This document shows positions 1-9,560 of a stretch of DNA of 64,000 bases, piece after piece (the stretch's first letter is position 1; each line of letters begins with the position of its first letter). The translations under genes and the position numbers were made by a program. This DNA comes from Mucilaginibacter sp. dw_454. GTDB lineage: Bacteria; Bacteroidota; Bacteroidia; Sphingobacteriales; Sphingobacteriaceae. The notes beneath the pieces were generated by a model that saw only the letters and a list, made by a program, of their open reading frames with translations, made no database searches and was not told where the DNA came from. The stretch is from contig NZ_JAAVVB010000002.1 in the NCBI RefSeq assembly GCF_018449775.1, positions 62,001-126,000 of the forward strand, in the 5' to 3' direction.

Positions 1-31
1 AGGCTGCTTGATACTTTAAAACACACAAACA

Positions 32-640
32 ATGGCAAGATATACAGGCCCAAAATCAAAAATTGCACGCCGTTTCCGCGAACCAATCTTCGGTCCGGAT
101 AAAGCGTTAGACAGAAAAAACTACCCACCAGGACAGCATGGCGCTTCAAAAAGAAGAGGCAAGCAGTCTGAGTACGCGGTACAATTAATGGAGAAACAAA
201 AAGTTAAATACACTTACGGTGTATTAGAGCGTCAGTTCGAGAACTTGTTTCACCGTGCTTCAGCTAAAGAAGGTATCACAGGCGAAAACTTATTGAAGTT
301 TTTAGAGGCTCGTTTAGATAATGCTGTATACCGTTTAGGTATCGCTTCTACACGTTCTGCTGCCCGTCAATTAGTTGGTCACAAACATATCACTGTAAAC
401 GGTGAAGTAGTAAACATTGCTTCTTACCAGGTTAAAGCTGGCGACGTTATTGCAGTACGCGAAAAATCAAAAACTTTGGAAGCTATCACTACTTCAGTAG
501 CGGGCCACAGAGTTAATAAATATAGCTGGTTAGAATGGGATGCTGCTACCTTATCAGGTAAGTTCCTTAACTATCCAAATCGTGATGAGATTCCTGAAAA
601 CATCAAGGAAAACCTGATCGTCGAGTTATACTCAAAATAA
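32..640 (+). CDS. rpsD: 30S ribosomal protein S4
   Basis: Primary 16S rRNA-binding protein of the small subunit body; in many bacteria it also represses its own operon. The 202-residue length is normal. The N-terminal part begins [10 protein letters not shown], and the S4 RNA-binding domain follows at about residues 92-155, with [10 protein letters not shown] and HITVNG visible. The zinc-binding cysteines of some S4 proteins are absent. The ATG is preceded by an A/C-rich stretch without a Shine-Dalgarno sequence, as is usual in Bacteroidota. It is followed by rpoA and rplQ, the end of the conserved alpha operon; the preceding genes lie outside the window. Confidence 0.98.
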   Translation: MARYTGPKSKIARRFREPIFGPDKALDRKNYPPGQHGASKRRGKQSEYAVQLMEKQKVKYTYGVLERQFENLFHRASAKEGITGENLLKFLEARLDNAVYRLGIASTRSAARQLVGHKHITVNGEVVNIASYQVKAGDVIAVREKSKTLEAITTSVAGHRVNKYSWLEWDAATLSGKFLNYPNRDEIPENIKENLIVELYSK

Positions 641-737
641 TAAAGACATTATTACACAAATATGGTTGGCAGTTGCTGTCAATCATTTTTGTGGTTTAAT
701 TCAATCCAATTAAGTAAACAATAAATAAAGGATATAA

Positions 738-1730
738 ATGGCAATATTAGCATTTCAGAAACCAGATAAGGTTATCATGCAAAAGTCAACAGACTTTGAG
801 GGCACTTTCGAATTCCGTCCGTTAGAGCCTGGCTTTGGTATAACCATTGGTAATGCGCTACGTCGTATATTACTTTCATCGCTTGAAGGTTATGCAATTA
901 CATCTGTACGTTTCTCAGGTGTAAATCATGAGTTTTCAACTATAAAAGGAGTTGTTGAAGACGTTACCGAGATCATCTTGAACTTAAAACAAGTTAGGTT
1001 TAAAAAGACAGGTGAGTCTGGCGACAGCGAAAAAGTTTTCGTGATCATCAATGGTCAGGATGCTTTTAAAGCTGGTGATATCACTAAATTCTCAAATAAC
1101 TTTACAGTATTAAATCCTGATTTGGTTATCTGCAATATGGATTCGTCTGTAACGCTTGAGATTGAGTTCACCATTAATAAAGGTCGTGGTTATGTAGCCA
1201 GCGAAGAAAACAAGAACCCTGACGCTAACGTTGGTGTTATTGCTATCGACTCGATCTACACCCCGATTAAAAACGTAAAATACACTATTGAGAACTATCG
1301 TGTAGAGCAAAAAACCGATTACGAGAAATTGGTATTGGATATTGCTACTGACGGTTCAATCCATCCTGAAGACGCGCTGAAAGAAGCTGCTAAGATCCTG
1401 ATCCAGCACTTTATGTTATTTAGCGACGAGAACATGATGTTAGAAGCTCAGGCTAAAGAAGAAACTAAAGAAGTTGACGAGGAAATCCTGCATATGCGCA
1501 AGATCCTTAAAACTGAGTTGGTTGATCTTGACCTGTCTGTACGTGCGTTAAACTGCTTGAAAGCAGCTGATATCCGCAGCCTGGCTGATTTGGTATCGTA
1601 CGACGTAGCTGATATGTTAAAATTCAGAAACTTTGGTAAAAAGTCATTGACTGAGATCCAGGATCTGGTTAAATCAAAAGGTTTATCTTTCGGCATGAAC
1701 TTGTCGAAGTTTAAATTAGACGAAGAATAA
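738..1730 (+). CDS. rpoA: DNA-directed RNA polymerase subunit alpha
   Basis: Alpha subunit of RNA polymerase; the dimer nucleates core assembly and the C-terminal domain contacts UP elements and activators. The 330 residues divide into an N-terminal assembly domain (about 1-235, with the [11 protein letters not shown] motif near residue 38) and an alpha-CTD (about 260-320, with [12 protein letters not shown] and KKSLTEIQ helix-hairpin-helix residues). Position between rpsD and rplQ is conserved across bacteria. A short hairpin with arms near TTGGCAG and CTGTCAA lies in the rpsD-rpoA gap at about 664-686. Confidence 0.98.
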   Translation: MAILAFQKPDKVIMQKSTDFEGTFEFRPLEPGFGITIGNALRRILLSSLEGYAITSVRFSGVNHEFSTIKGVVEDVTEIILNLKQVRFKKTGESGDSEKVFVIINGQDAFKAGDITKFSNNFTVLNPDLVICNMDSSVTLEIEFTINKGRGYVASEENKNPDANVGVIAIDSIYTPIKNVKYTIENYRVEQKTDYEKLVLDIATDGSIHPEDALKEAAKILIQHFMLFSDENMMLEAQAKEETKEVDEEILHMRKILKTELVDLDLSVRALNCLKAADIRSLADLVSYDVADMLKFRNFGKKSLTEIQDLVKSKGLSFGMNLSKFKLDEE

Positions 1731-1735
1731 TAAAC

Positions 1736-1790
1736 GAGAGTCAAGAATCAGGATACAAGATATCTTGATTCTTGGCTCTTAATTCTTGAA
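1736..1790. repeat. Palindromic repeat, CAAGAATCAAG family (copy 1)
   Basis: Imperfect inverted repeat in the rpoA-rplQ gap. The left arm starts GAGTCAAGAATC and the right arm reads CTTGATTCTTGGCTC followed by TTAATTCTTGAA. The same words recur at 15941-16060 and 48591-48741. It lies inside a ribosomal operon and would be transcribed as a hairpin. Confidence 0.75.
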
Positions 1791-1924
1791 TATAATAAAA
1801 CGAGTATCATAGCGAGGCGATCTTGCTAACTCCAAACACAATTTTTAACGGAGTATTTGCATAATTCCGCGGGCTTGACTGAAAAGCCGCCCAACGGTAT
1901 GCACGTGCCACAAACAACAAAACA

Positions 1925-2551
1925 ATGAGACACGGTAAAAAACACAACCACTTAGGTCGTACCACCAGCCACCGCAAAGCAATGCTGAGCAACATGGCTA
2001 CTTCGCTTATCTTACACAAGCGTATTTCTACAACATTGGCTAAAGCAAAAGCTTTACGCGTTTATGTAGAGCCTATCTTAACTAAAGGTAAAGACGATAC
2101 TACACACTCACGTCGTACTGTATTTAGCTACCTGCAAGACAAAGAAGCAACAACTATCCTGTTCCGCGAAATTGCTGAAAAAATTGCAAATCGTCCGGGC
2201 GGTTACACTCGTATTATCAAATTAGAAAATCGTTTAGGCGATAACGCTGAAATGGCAATCATCGAGTTAGTAGATTATAACACTGTTTACGGCGCTGATG
2301 CAACACAAACTGCTAAGAAATCAACACGTCGTCGTGGTGGTGCTGGTGCAGCTAAAGCAAAAACTGAAGCACCTGCAGCAAGCGCAGCAGTAACTCCTGC
2401 TGATGAAGCAGCAGTTGCAGCACCTGTTGAAGATGCAGTAGTAGTTGAAGAAGCACCGGTAGCAGAAGCTCCAGTTGCTGAAGCACCTGCCGCTGAAGAA
2501 GCTCCTGAAGCACCAGCTGCTGACGAAGAAAACGCAGAAAAAGGAGAATAA
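1925..2551 (+). CDS. rplQ: 50S ribosomal protein L17 with Ala/Pro/Glu tail
   Basis: Large-subunit protein near the polypeptide exit tunnel. The first ~125 residues are the conserved L17 fold, with [12 protein letters not shown] at the N terminus and the RPGGYTRI motif. The remaining ~80 residues are a low-complexity Ala/Pro/Glu/Val tail with repeated APVAE and APAAEE units. E. coli L17 is about 127 residues, so the tail is an addition; acidic tails of this kind are common in Bacteroidota L17. It is the last gene of the operon and is followed by a strong terminator. Confidence 0.97.
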   Translation: MRHGKKHNHLGRTTSHRKAMLSNMATSLILHKRISTTLAKAKALRVYVEPILTKGKDDTTHSRRTVFSYLQDKEATTILFREIAEKIANRPGGYTRIIKLENRLGDNAEMAIIELVDYNTVYGADATQTAKKSTRRRGGAGAAKAKTEAPAASAAVTPADEAAVAAPVEDAVVVEEAPVAEAPVAEAPAAEEAPEAPAADEENAEKGE

Positions 2552-2574
2552 TTAATTCTTTCTTTTACAAATAG

Positions 2575-2608
2575 AAAAGCCCCGCTCAGTTTGAGTGGGG
2601 CTTTTTTG
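2575..2608 (+). terminator. Rho-independent terminator of the alpha operon
   Basis: GC-rich stem with arms AGCCCCGCTCA and TGAGTGGGGCT, a three-base loop, and a downstream T6 run, 24 bases after the rplQ stop codon. Confidence 0.9.
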
Positions 2609-2620
2609 TTGATTTCTAAT

Positions 2621-2713
2621 GTAGAGACGCAATGTTTTGCGTCTCTTGCGTATTGTATCGCAGCATTGCACGGTTTAACCTCTGGGGTAAGACGCAAAAT
2701 ATTGCGTCTCTAC
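2621..2713. repeat. Inverted pair of REP hairpins
   Basis: Two REP elements face each other. The first (2621-2645, + orientation) is GTA followed by GAGACGCAA, loop TGTT, TTGCGTCTC. The second (2691-2713, - orientation) is GACGCAA, loop AATA, TTGCGTC followed by TCTAC. The arrangement resembles a BIME. The second unit supplies the TAG stop codon of the transposase gene that ends at 2710. Confidence 0.88.
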
Positions 2714-3261
2714 ATCGACAAATCATCTGTGGCATCGCCGTTCAATAACCACTGTTCGGGATTATTAAAAATGTATTGCTTTGTATTTAGATATTCTTTT
2801 TCGCTTTGTATTACCCTGTCGTGATAGCGTGGTTGCCAATTAAATTCAATGTCGTGTTTGGTGGCGTATGTTTTTACCGATGCTTTATACCCGCGTATAA
2901 CAGACGCCAGATTTTGACGCTGCGCACCGAATTTATTGATTTCCCCAAAATCTTTATCAGGCTTATTAATAAATAAAATACCGTGAATGTGATTCGGCAT
3001 AATTACAAAATCGTCTAACTCTATAAACGAAAAATGATTCGGAATATCCAACCAATTTTTATAGGCGATATCTCCAATTTTTGTCGAATGTAGAGACGCA
3101 ATATTTTGCGTCTCCGGATCGCGTTCAGAAATTATATCCCCAAAATAAGGAACGCGATCTTTAGTGCAAATTGTTATATAATACAACCCATGGGATCCAT
3201 AGTCCCAATTAGATAACCGGGTAGAAGGGATGCGATATTTGTTTAGGTGTTTATCGTCCAT
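2710..3261 (-). CDS. REP-associated tyrosine transposase (RAYT, Y1/IS200-like)
   Basis: Single-stranded-DNA HUH nuclease of the IS200/IS605-related RAYT group, known in other bacteria to bind and cleave REP hairpins. The HUH motif is in MPNHIHG (H91, H93), and the likely catalytic tyrosine is Y146 in the RYHDRVI context. The C-terminal YIFNNPEQW is typical of the family. Four matching REP hairpins surround it, and one (3090-3114) lies inside the coding sequence, encoding about residues 49-59 (PETQNIASLH). That segment interrupts the usual GDI...IGDIAYKNW stretch, so it looks like an in-frame REP insertion. Whether the enzyme is still active is not known. Confidence 0.9.
   Translation of the reverse strand: MDDKHLNKYRIPSTRLSNWDYGSHGLYYITICTKDRVPYFGDIISERDPETQNIASLHSTKIGDIAYKNWLDIPNHFSFIELDDFVIMPNHIHGILFINKPDKDFGEINKFGAQRQNLASVIRGYKASVKTYATKHDIEFNWQPRYHDRVIQSEKEYLNTKQYIFNNPEQWLLNGDATDDLSM
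3090..3114. repeat. REP hairpin inside the RAYT coding sequence
   Basis: GTA followed by GAGACGCAA, loop TATT, TTGCGTCTC: the same palindrome as at 2621. It is read in frame on the minus strand within the transposase gene and introduces no stop codon. Confidence 0.85.
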
Positions 3262-3287
3262 AAATGAATTTAGACATTATGCATAAA

Positions 3288-3310
3288 GACGCAAAATATT
3301 GTGTCTCTAC
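3288..3310. repeat. REP hairpin upstream of the RAYT gene
   Basis: GACGCAA, loop AATA, TTGTGTC followed by TCTAC, with one change from the consensus stem. It lies 26 bases upstream of the transposase start and opposes the intragenic REP at 3090, so it forms a second inverted pair. The rest of the gap up to dnaK (3311-3485) shows no other gene. Confidence 0.8.
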
Positions 3311-3485
3311 ATTTAGTTTTTCTGCCACCCTGTCACCACAAATCGACATATTTCTGACGAAATAATACTATTCACCATTAACCTTTTGCCGTTCTGACTT
3401 AAAAAGCTGCCAAACCCGAATTGGCACAGGCATTGATAATATGTACCTGTAAACAAAACAATCAATAAAGAAATTCAATAATCAT

Positions 3486-5399
3486 ATGTCTAAAATAATC
3501 GGAATCGACTTAGGAACAACAAACTCTTGCGTAGCTGTAATGGAAGGTAACGAACCTGTAGTTATAGCAAACAGCGAGGGCAAACGTACTACGCCGTCAG
3601 TAGTGGCTTTTATCGACAACGGCGAGCGTAAGGTAGGTGATCCTGCAAAACGTCAGGCTATTACAAATCCTACAAAAACTATTTCTTCTATCAAACGCTT
3701 CATGGGTAACCAGTTTAACGAGGTTACTAAAGAAGCAGATCGTATGCCTTATACTGTGGTAAAAGGCGATAACAACACCCCGCGTGTTGAAATTGGCGAT
3801 CGTAAATATACTCCTCAGGAGATCTCTGCCATGATTCTTCAAAAAATGAAGAAAACTGCCGAAGATTTCTTAGGTACTGAAGTTACTGAAGCGGTTATTA
3901 CCGTTCCGGCTTACTTTAACGATGCACAGCGCCAGGCTACTAAAGAAGCCGGTGAAATTGCAGGTTTAAAAGTTCGTCGTATCATTAACGAGCCTACTGC
4001 TGCTGCCCTTGCTTACGGGCTGGACAAAGCACACAAAGACATGAAAATTGCCGTGTTTGACTGTGGTGGTGGTACGCACGACGTGTCAATCCTTGAGTTG
4101 GGTGATGGCGTGTTCGAAGTAAAATCAACCGATGGTGATACACACTTAGGTGGTGACGACTTTGACCAGGTAATTATTGACTGGATGGCAGACGAATTTA
4201 AAAGCGACGAAGGTGTTGATTTGCGTAAAGACCCAATGGCTTTACAACGTTTAAAAGAATCTGCAGAGAAAGCTAAAATTGAATTATCAAGCTCTACACA
4301 AACAGAGATCAACTTACCATATATTACTGCTGCTGATGGTATGCCTAAACACTTGGTTAAAACTTTAACCCGTGCAAAATTTGAGCAACTGGCAGACAGC
4401 TTGATCAAACGTACTATTGAGCCTTGTAAAACTGCCTTGAAAAATGCAGGTTACAGCGTAAGTGATATCGACGAGATCATTTTGGTAGGTGGTTCAACCC
4501 GTATCCCTGCTATTCAAGACGCGGTTCAAAAATTCTTTGGTAAAGCGCCTTCAAAAGGTGTTAACCCTGATGAGGTTGTGGCCATTGGTGCTGCTATACA
4601 AGGTGGTGTATTAACCGGCGAGGTTAAAGACGTGTTATTGTTAGACGTTACCCCACTTTCATTAGGTATTGAAACCATGGGTGGTGTAATGACTAAATTA
4701 ATTGAGTCTAACACAACCATCCCAACAAAAAAATCTGAGACTTTCTCTACAGCGTCTGATAACCAGCCATCTGTTGAGATCCACATATTGCAAGGTGAGC
4801 GCCCTATGGCACAAGGTAACCGTACCATTGGTCGTTTCCACTTAGATGGCTTGCCACCTGCACCACGTGGTGTACCACAAGTAGAGGTAACTTTTGATAT
4901 CGATGCTAACGGTATCTTAAACGTATCTGCAAAAGATAAAGCTACCGGTAAAGAGCAAAAAATCCGTATCGAAGCTTCATCTGGCTTAACTGATGCTGAG
5001 ATCAAGAAAATGAAAGAGGAAGCTGAAGCTAACGCTGATGCTGACAAAGCGGCAAAAGAAGAGGTTGAAAAACTGAACAGTGCTGATGCTTTGATCTTTA
5101 GCACCGAAAAACAATTGAAAGAGTTTGGTGATAAATTACCGGCTGACAAAAAAGCACCTATTGAAGAAGGTTTAAACAAATTGAAAGCTGCTTACAGCGC
5201 TAAAAACCTTGCTGAAATAGAAACTGCACAAACCGAGCTAAACACTGCCTGGACTGCTGCTTCCGAAGAGATGTATAAAGCATCTGCCGAAGCAGGCCAA
5301 CAACCGGGTGCTGACGCTGGTGCAGGTCAAGGTCCGCAAGACCACGGTGACACCGTAACTGACGTTGACTTTGAAGAAGTTAAAGACGACAGCAAATAA
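3486..5399 (+). CDS. dnaK: Molecular chaperone DnaK (Hsp70)
   Basis: ATP-dependent Hsp70 chaperone that works with DnaJ and GrpE in folding and stress recovery. The 637 residues are full length: ATPase domain at about 1-385 ([10 protein letters not shown] phosphate loop; CGGGTHDVS, where many homologues have GGGTFDVS), a linker with [13 protein letters not shown], substrate-binding domain to about 505, then the helical lid. The tail is Gly/Ala/Gln-rich and ends with the conserved DFEEVKDD type. dnaJ and grpE are not adjacent. The gene appears monocistronic, with a strong terminator directly after it. Confidence 0.98.
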   Translation: MSKIIGIDLGTTNSCVAVMEGNEPVVIANSEGKRTTPSVVAFIDNGERKVGDPAKRQAITNPTKTISSIKRFMGNQFNEVTKEADRMPYTVVKGDNNTPRVEIGDRKYTPQEISAMILQKMKKTAEDFLGTEVTEAVITVPAYFNDAQRQATKEAGEIAGLKVRRIINEPTAAALAYGLDKAHKDMKIAVFDCGGGTHDVSILELGDGVFEVKSTDGDTHLGGDDFDQVIIDWMADEFKSDEGVDLRKDPMALQRLKESAEKAKIELSSSTQTEINLPYITAADGMPKHLVKTLTRAKFEQLADSLIKRTIEPCKTALKNAGYSVSDIDEIILVGGSTRIPAIQDAVQKFFGKAPSKGVNPDEVVAIGAAIQGGVLTGEVKDVLLLDVTPLSLGIETMGGVMTKLIESNTTIPTKKSETFSTASDNQPSVEIHILQGERPMAQGNRTIGRFHLDGLPPAPRGVPQVEVTFDIDANGILNVSAKDKATGKEQKIRIEASSGLTDAEIKKMKEEAEANADADKAAKEEVEKLNSADALIFSTEKQLKEFGDKLPADKKAPIEEGLNKLKAAYSAKNLAEIETAQTELNTAWTAASEEMYKASAEAGQQPGADAGAGQGPQDHGDTVTDVDFEEVKDDSK

Positions 5400-5420
5400 T
5401 TGGTCAATATATATTAATGA

Positions 5421-5458
5421 AAAGCCCTGCTCCGGTTATTGGAGCAGGGCTTTTTTTG
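5421..5458 (+). terminator. Rho-independent terminator of dnaK
   Basis: Perfect 13-base stem (AAAGCCCTGCTCC / GGAGCAGGGCTTT) with loop GGTTATT and a T run, 21 bases after the dnaK stop codon. Confidence 0.93.
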
Positions 5459-5495
5459 TTTTATGCTAATTTTACTGCAAGGTAATTGATACAGA

Positions 5496-5693
5496 TTATT
5501 CTATTCCAGCTTGCTTTAAGATGCTTCTGGCTGTGCCAAAAGGTAAATCCTTTTTGGGATGAGGCACTACTGCTCGCTTTTTATTTATAGGATTAAAATA
5601 AATGTGATGACTGCCTTTTACACGATCTAATACAAAACCAGCGTTTTCAAGTAATTTGATTATTTCGCCAGAGCTATAACTTTTCTTGTTCAT
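5496..5693 (-). CDS. hicA: HicA-family mRNA interferase toxin
   Basis: Small double-stranded-RNA-binding-fold protein of the HicA (YcfA) family, whose members cleave mRNA until neutralised by HicB. The 65 residues match family length. KGSHHIY (about residues 25-31) carries the catalytic histidine, and the C-terminal GTARSILKQAGI is characteristic. The start codon overlaps the hicB stop by four bases (ATGA), indicating translational coupling. The antitoxin-first order is seen in a subset of hic loci. Confidence 0.92.
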   Translation of the reverse strand: MNKKSYSSGEIIKLLENAGFVLDRVKGSHHIYFNPINKKRAVVPHPKKDLPFGTARSILKQAGIE

Positions 5694-5920
5694 GGAGAAA
5701 GCTGCAGGCTATATTCAAGAACATCAATATCGGTAGGAATCTCTTCGCCATGTTCTTTTAAACTTTCAATATAAAGTTCGATAGCTTCTTGCGCATTAAC
5801 TTTGGCCTCCTCTAAAGTTTCGCCATACGTTATACAACCGGGTAAGGCGGGCACATTAACAGTAAATCCACCCTCTGGTTCGGGCTTTAATAGCACTTTA
5901 TAGGTTAATGATAATGACAT
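5690..5920 (-). CDS. hicB: HicB-family antitoxin
   Basis: Antitoxin partner of HicA. The 76 residues contain only the partial RNase-H-like HicB fold, with the GGFTVNVPALPGC and YGETLEEAKVNAQEAI signatures. The C-terminal DNA-binding domain of longer HicB proteins is missing, so autoregulation, if any, would need another route. It begins 23 bases after the stop codon of the upstream GH31 gene on the same strand, so it may share that transcript or use a promoter inside the GH31 3' end. Confidence 0.9.
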   Translation of the reverse strand: MSLSLTYKVLLKPEPEGGFTVNVPALPGCITYGETLEEAKVNAQEAIELYIESLKEHGEEIPTDIDVLEYSLQLSP

Positions 5921-5943
5921 AATTAAAGATACTTTGAAATATT

Positions 5944-8202
5944 TTAAAAACCAATATTTATCTGGGCGTTGACATTCTCCATCTCAACAACATTAGCACC
6001 TTCAAACCCATGCCAAATCACCCGCAACTTTAAATACTTAGATTGATGCGAACCCTCAACCGCGCCAAACACTATTTCTTTTTTCTGCGGATCGAAAGTT
6101 ATGGTGCGTTTATAATAGGCCCCATCCTGGTAACTATAAGTGGTACCATCATCCTCATAATAAACAAATGAGTTGACCTCATTGCCATTCCAGATATGTA
6201 CCTGTAAAATACCGTCGCCAATTTCGTTCGTGTTTTGGATGACATTTTGCATAGGCACAATTCCGCCGGCTTTTACAAACACAGGTAGGTCGGTTAACGG
6301 CGATGCTACATTGACAATCTGATTGCCTTTAAACTTTTCATCCGAACTTAAACGATACCAATCGCCGGCAGGTAAATAAACCTCAACAGTTTCGGCAGTG
6401 CTGACAACTGGTGCCACCAAAATCGAATCGCCAAACAAAAATTGGTTTTGAAACCGGGTGTCGTAAATGTTTTCGTCGGTTGTATAATCAATTGCCAGTG
6501 TGCGGGCCAACGGCAAACCTGTTTGAGTAGACTCATAAAAACCCGAATAAATATATGGCAGCAGTTTATAACGTTGCTCGATATCTTTTTTGATGATCTG
6601 CTCATAAGCCTCACCCCATTGCCATGGCTCGCGCATGCTCATACCCAATGCGGCATGATTACGAAACATTGGCACGTAAGGGCCTAATGAATTCCAGCGT
6701 ACCATTAGTTCCGGCGTGGGGTTACCCATAAAACCGCCGATGTCAACGCCAATCATAGACATACCCGCCAACCCCAAACTATTCACCAATCGCTGGCCGA
6801 ACAGCATGTGCTCATCGGTGGCTGCGTTATCTCCCGTCCAAACGGCCGAATAACGCTGCGTGCCGGCATATGCTGCGCGTGTGAGTATGAATGGTCGCTT
6901 GCCTTTTAAGATGCGTTTGGTGCCGTAGTAAGTGCCTCTTGCCATTTGCATGCCGTAGGCGTTGCGCACCTCCGGCATAAAGCGCTCGCCGAATTTTACC
7001 AGCCAGGGCATATTTTGTCCCCAGGCTGCAGGTTCGTTCATGTCGTTCCAAAAACCTTCCACTCCGGGATCGGCCAATGCTTCGAACGCGGCGCCCCACC
7101 ACTCGCGCACTTCTTCATTAAAGAAATCCGGGAAATGACAGCGCCCCGGCCAAACTGAACCGGTATACAACTCGCCGTCGGGGTAGGTGGCAAAATAGCC
7201 GCGCTCTACACCTTCTTTATATTCTTTGTAATTCTCATCTATTTTAATCCCCGGATCGATGATCGTGACCAGCCTGAAGTTCATGTCCTTCAACTGATCG
7301 ATCATGCCTTTTGGGTTAGTAAAAGTTTCTTTGTTCCAGGTAAAGATCTTGTACTCATCCATGTAATCAATGTCGCAATACATCACATCAGCCGGAATAT
7401 TTCTCTCTCTGAATTTTCTGGCGATATCGAGCACTTCGTCAGCACTCATATAGCTCCAGCGGCATTGCTGGTAGCCAAGACTCCACAACGGTGGCATTTC
7501 CATGCGGCCGGTAAGCCAGGTATAATCTTCCAAAATGTTGCGTAAGCCCTGCGCACCGAAGAAATAATAATTCATATCGCCGCCGTCGGCACCAAACCAG
7601 CTCATTTGCTCGTCGGTAGTGGCGCCAAAATCGAAATAGCTTTTGTGGGTGTTATCGAAAAATAGACCGTATGTCAGCCCGCTATGCAGACCGATAAAAA
7701 AAGGAAAAGTTTTATAAAGCGGATCGGTAGTAATGGTATGCATGGCAGCATCGGTGTTCCAGTTGACATAATTGCAGCCGCGGCGGTTTAAGTCGCCGGC
7801 CTTTTCGCCCAGGCCCAGAAATTTCTCATCGGGATATAGTTTTCGGTAATTAATCACCCGCTCGGCCTGCCAGTTAACGCCAAAGCGGTTATCGTCCTCG
7901 CTTAAAGGTTGTCCATCTGCAGTAAGAAAATTAAACCTGAGCGGGTGCAGATCGATCACCAGTTTTAAAGCCGATGTAGTAACCTCGACGGTGTCATACA
8001 ACTTTTCCCAGGTAAAATCTTCCAGCGACTTCTCAATTACCGCGAATGATTCATCAGGCTCTTTGCTGTTTTTTGTAACGCAGATCCTGATTATCGTCGG
8101 GCTAAAAACCCACACCCGGGCTTGGGCCTGCGCAGTTTTGATCAATAGTGAATTATCGTGCTCGGTAACGGAATCGGCATTGCCTAATATTTCTATCTGC
8201 AT
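5944..8202 (-). CDS. Glycoside hydrolase family 31 (alpha-glucosidase-like)
   Basis: Retaining exo-glycosidase of family GH31, probably releasing alpha-linked glucose (or xylose) from oligosaccharides. The 752 residues comprise an N-terminal beta-sandwich, the (beta/alpha)8 barrel with the nucleophile motif FWNDMNEPA at about residue 386 and the acid/base region VWTGDN at about 455, and C-terminal beta domains. No signal peptide is visible, so it is predicted cytoplasmic. It has no neighbouring polysaccharide-utilisation genes (no SusC/SusD pair). Exact substrate cannot be assigned from sequence. Confidence 0.93.
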   Translation of the reverse strand: MQIEILGNADSVTEHDNSLLIKTAQAQARVWVFSPTIIRICVTKNSKEPDESFAVIEKSLEDFTWEKLYDTVEVTTSALKLVIDLHPLRFNFLTADGQPLSEDDNRFGVNWQAERVINYRKLYPDEKFLGLGEKAGDLNRRGCNYVNWNTDAAMHTITTDPLYKTFPFFIGLHSGLTYGLFFDNTHKSYFDFGATTDEQMSWFGADGGDMNYYFFGAQGLRNILEDYTWLTGRMEMPPLWSLGYQQCRWSYMSADEVLDIARKFRERNIPADVMYCDIDYMDEYKIFTWNKETFTNPKGMIDQLKDMNFRLVTIIDPGIKIDENYKEYKEGVERGYFATYPDGELYTGSVWPGRCHFPDFFNEEVREWWGAAFEALADPGVEGFWNDMNEPAAWGQNMPWLVKFGERFMPEVRNAYGMQMARGTYYGTKRILKGKRPFILTRAAYAGTQRYSAVWTGDNAATDEHMLFGQRLVNSLGLAGMSMIGVDIGGFMGNPTPELMVRWNSLGPYVPMFRNHAALGMSMREPWQWGEAYEQIIKKDIEQRYKLLPYIYSGFYESTQTGLPLARTLAIDYTTDENIYDTRFQNQFLFGDSILVAPVVSTAETVEVYLPAGDWYRLSSDEKFKGNQIVNVASPLTDLPVFVKAGGIVPMQNVIQNTNEIGDGILQVHIWNGNEVNSFVYYEDDGTTYSYQDGAYYKRTITFDPQKKEIVFGAVEGSHQSKYLKLRVIWHGFEGANVVEMENVNAQINIGF

Positions 8203-8267
8203 ATATGGGCAACAGCTTTAACAGTTTTTTAGTTTGTGAAAGTTAAGATAAAAAACGAGCTTGTTTG

Positions 8268-8275
8268 TATATTTG
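8268..8275 (+). promoter_or_regulatory. Putative Bacteroidota -7 element for nhaA
   Basis: TATATTTG matches the Bacteroidota -7 consensus TAnnTTTG and lies 16 bases before the nhaA start codon. No well-spaced TTTG -33 element is seen, so this is tentative. Confidence 0.45.
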
Positions 8276-8291
8276 ATAACACCGCATCAAA

Positions 8292-9470
8292 ATGATAAAA
8301 CGCACTACCGAGGCTTTTTTAGAATTTATTAAATCAGAACAAGCTGGTGGGGTGACACTAATATTTTGTGTGATTGTTTCTTTAATCATAGCCAACACAA
8401 GCGCTAATGAAAACTTTGCCCGGTTGTTAGCCTCTACTTTTGGTTATGAGTCGGGCGCTCTCCATCTAAAGTATTCTTTACTTAACTGGATCAATGATGG
8501 ATTGATGGCCATTTTCTTTTTCCTGATTGGCTTGGAGATCAAAAATGAAATAATAGACGGCCATTTATCCAGTTTTAAAATTGCTGCGGTACCCATATTT
8601 GCTGCTGTAGGTGGGGCCATAGTACCCGCTTTAATTTACTTTGCCTTTAATCATGGGCAAACTACCAACGCCGGTTGGGCAATACCAATGGCAACCGATA
8701 TAGCTTTTGCCCTCGGTGTATTGTCGCTATTGGGCAAACTGGTGCCGGCTTCATTAAAAGTTTTGCTTTCAACCCTTGCAGTAGTCGACGATTTGTTGGC
8801 TATTGTTATTATCGCCATATTTTATTCAACAACATTACACTGGCTATATCTTGCTATAGCATTAGGGATATTTTTGCTGTTATTGCTGATGAATAAGCTT
8901 GGCGTAAAGCATCTGGCATTTTACCTGATCCCTGGCATTGTGTTATGGTACTTTATACATCATTCGGGTATTCACGCAACCATTGCCGGAGTATTAACCG
9001 CATTGGCTATACCCGTCAGCTCAAAAAAAGGACCGATACTTTCTAAATTGGCGCATCAGCTAAATACACCTGTTAATTTTATTATTATGCCTGTATTTGC
9101 ATTGGCTAATACCAATATACATTTCGAGGCAGGTATGGTAAACGGTGTTTTTGGTATTTTGGGCCTGGGTATAATTTTAGGGTTACTGTTTGGCAAACCA
9201 TTAGGTGTGATGTTTTTTGCCTGGTTAACGGTGAAGCTAAAAATAGGTTCATTGCCCGATCAGTTATCATGGAAACACATTGCAGGTATGGGTATGCTGG
9301 CAGGTATTGGCTTTACCATGTCTATATTCATTTCGCTGCTGTCATTCGGCAGCTCGGTTTATAATACCGAGGCTAAGTTTGCTATTTTAATAGCTTCAAT
9401 AGCAGCGGGAGTATTGGGATTTGTGTATTTAAGAAGCGTTTTGATAGTAAACAAAAAATCCCGCCATTAA
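8292..9470 (+). CDS. nhaA: Na+/H+ antiporter NhaA
   Basis: Inner-membrane electrogenic antiporter exporting Na+ in exchange for protons; maintains pH and sodium balance. The 392 residues match E. coli NhaA in length, with about 11-12 membrane helices. The ion-binding pair is D166-D167 in LAVVDDLLAI, and D136 in ATDIAFALG corresponds to the E. coli helix-IV aspartate. Conserved FFFLIGLEIKNE is present near residue 75. It is transcribed divergently from the GH31 gene and has its own terminator. Confidence 0.96.
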   Translation: MIKRTTEAFLEFIKSEQAGGVTLIFCVIVSLIIANTSANENFARLLASTFGYESGALHLKYSLLNWINDGLMAIFFFLIGLEIKNEIIDGHLSSFKIAAVPIFAAVGGAIVPALIYFAFNHGQTTNAGWAIPMATDIAFALGVLSLLGKLVPASLKVLLSTLAVVDDLLAIVIIAIFYSTTLHWLYLAIALGIFLLLLLMNKLGVKHLAFYLIPGIVLWYFIHHSGIHATIAGVLTALAIPVSSKKGPILSKLAHQLNTPVNFIIMPVFALANTNIHFEAGMVNGVFGILGLGIILGLLFGKPLGVMFFAWLTVKLKIGSLPDQLSWKHIAGMGMLAGIGFTMSIFISLLSFGSSVYNTEAKFAILIASIAAGVLGFVYLRSVLIVNKKSRH

Positions 9471-9481
9471 GCAGGGTTTTT
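9453..9481 (+). terminator. Terminator overlapping the nhaA stop codon
   Basis: Hairpin with arms AAAAATCCCGC and GCAGGGTTTTT; the stop codon lies in the loop. The A-rich left arm means it could also act on the other strand. Confidence 0.7.
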
Positions 9482-9560
9482 AGATATGATTAGACTACGA
9501 GTTTTAAACTTCACAAATCTAATGTGTGCCGATTAAAGTTTGCACAATTGAAGGGTTGAT

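Noticed and set aside
2287..2697. Ala/Ser-rich open frame antisense to rplQ
   Set aside because: It is the complement of the low-complexity L17 tail and terminator, with no independent gene features.
3422..3436. Possible sigma-54 promoter before dnaK (TGGCAC-N5-TTGA)
   Set aside because: The -12 element lacks the invariant GC, and no enhancer-binding site or regulator is nearby.
4526..5179. Long open frame antisense to dnaK
   Set aside because: It is the mirror of a highly expressed coding sequence; the translation is Ser/Ala-rich and has no recognisable domain.
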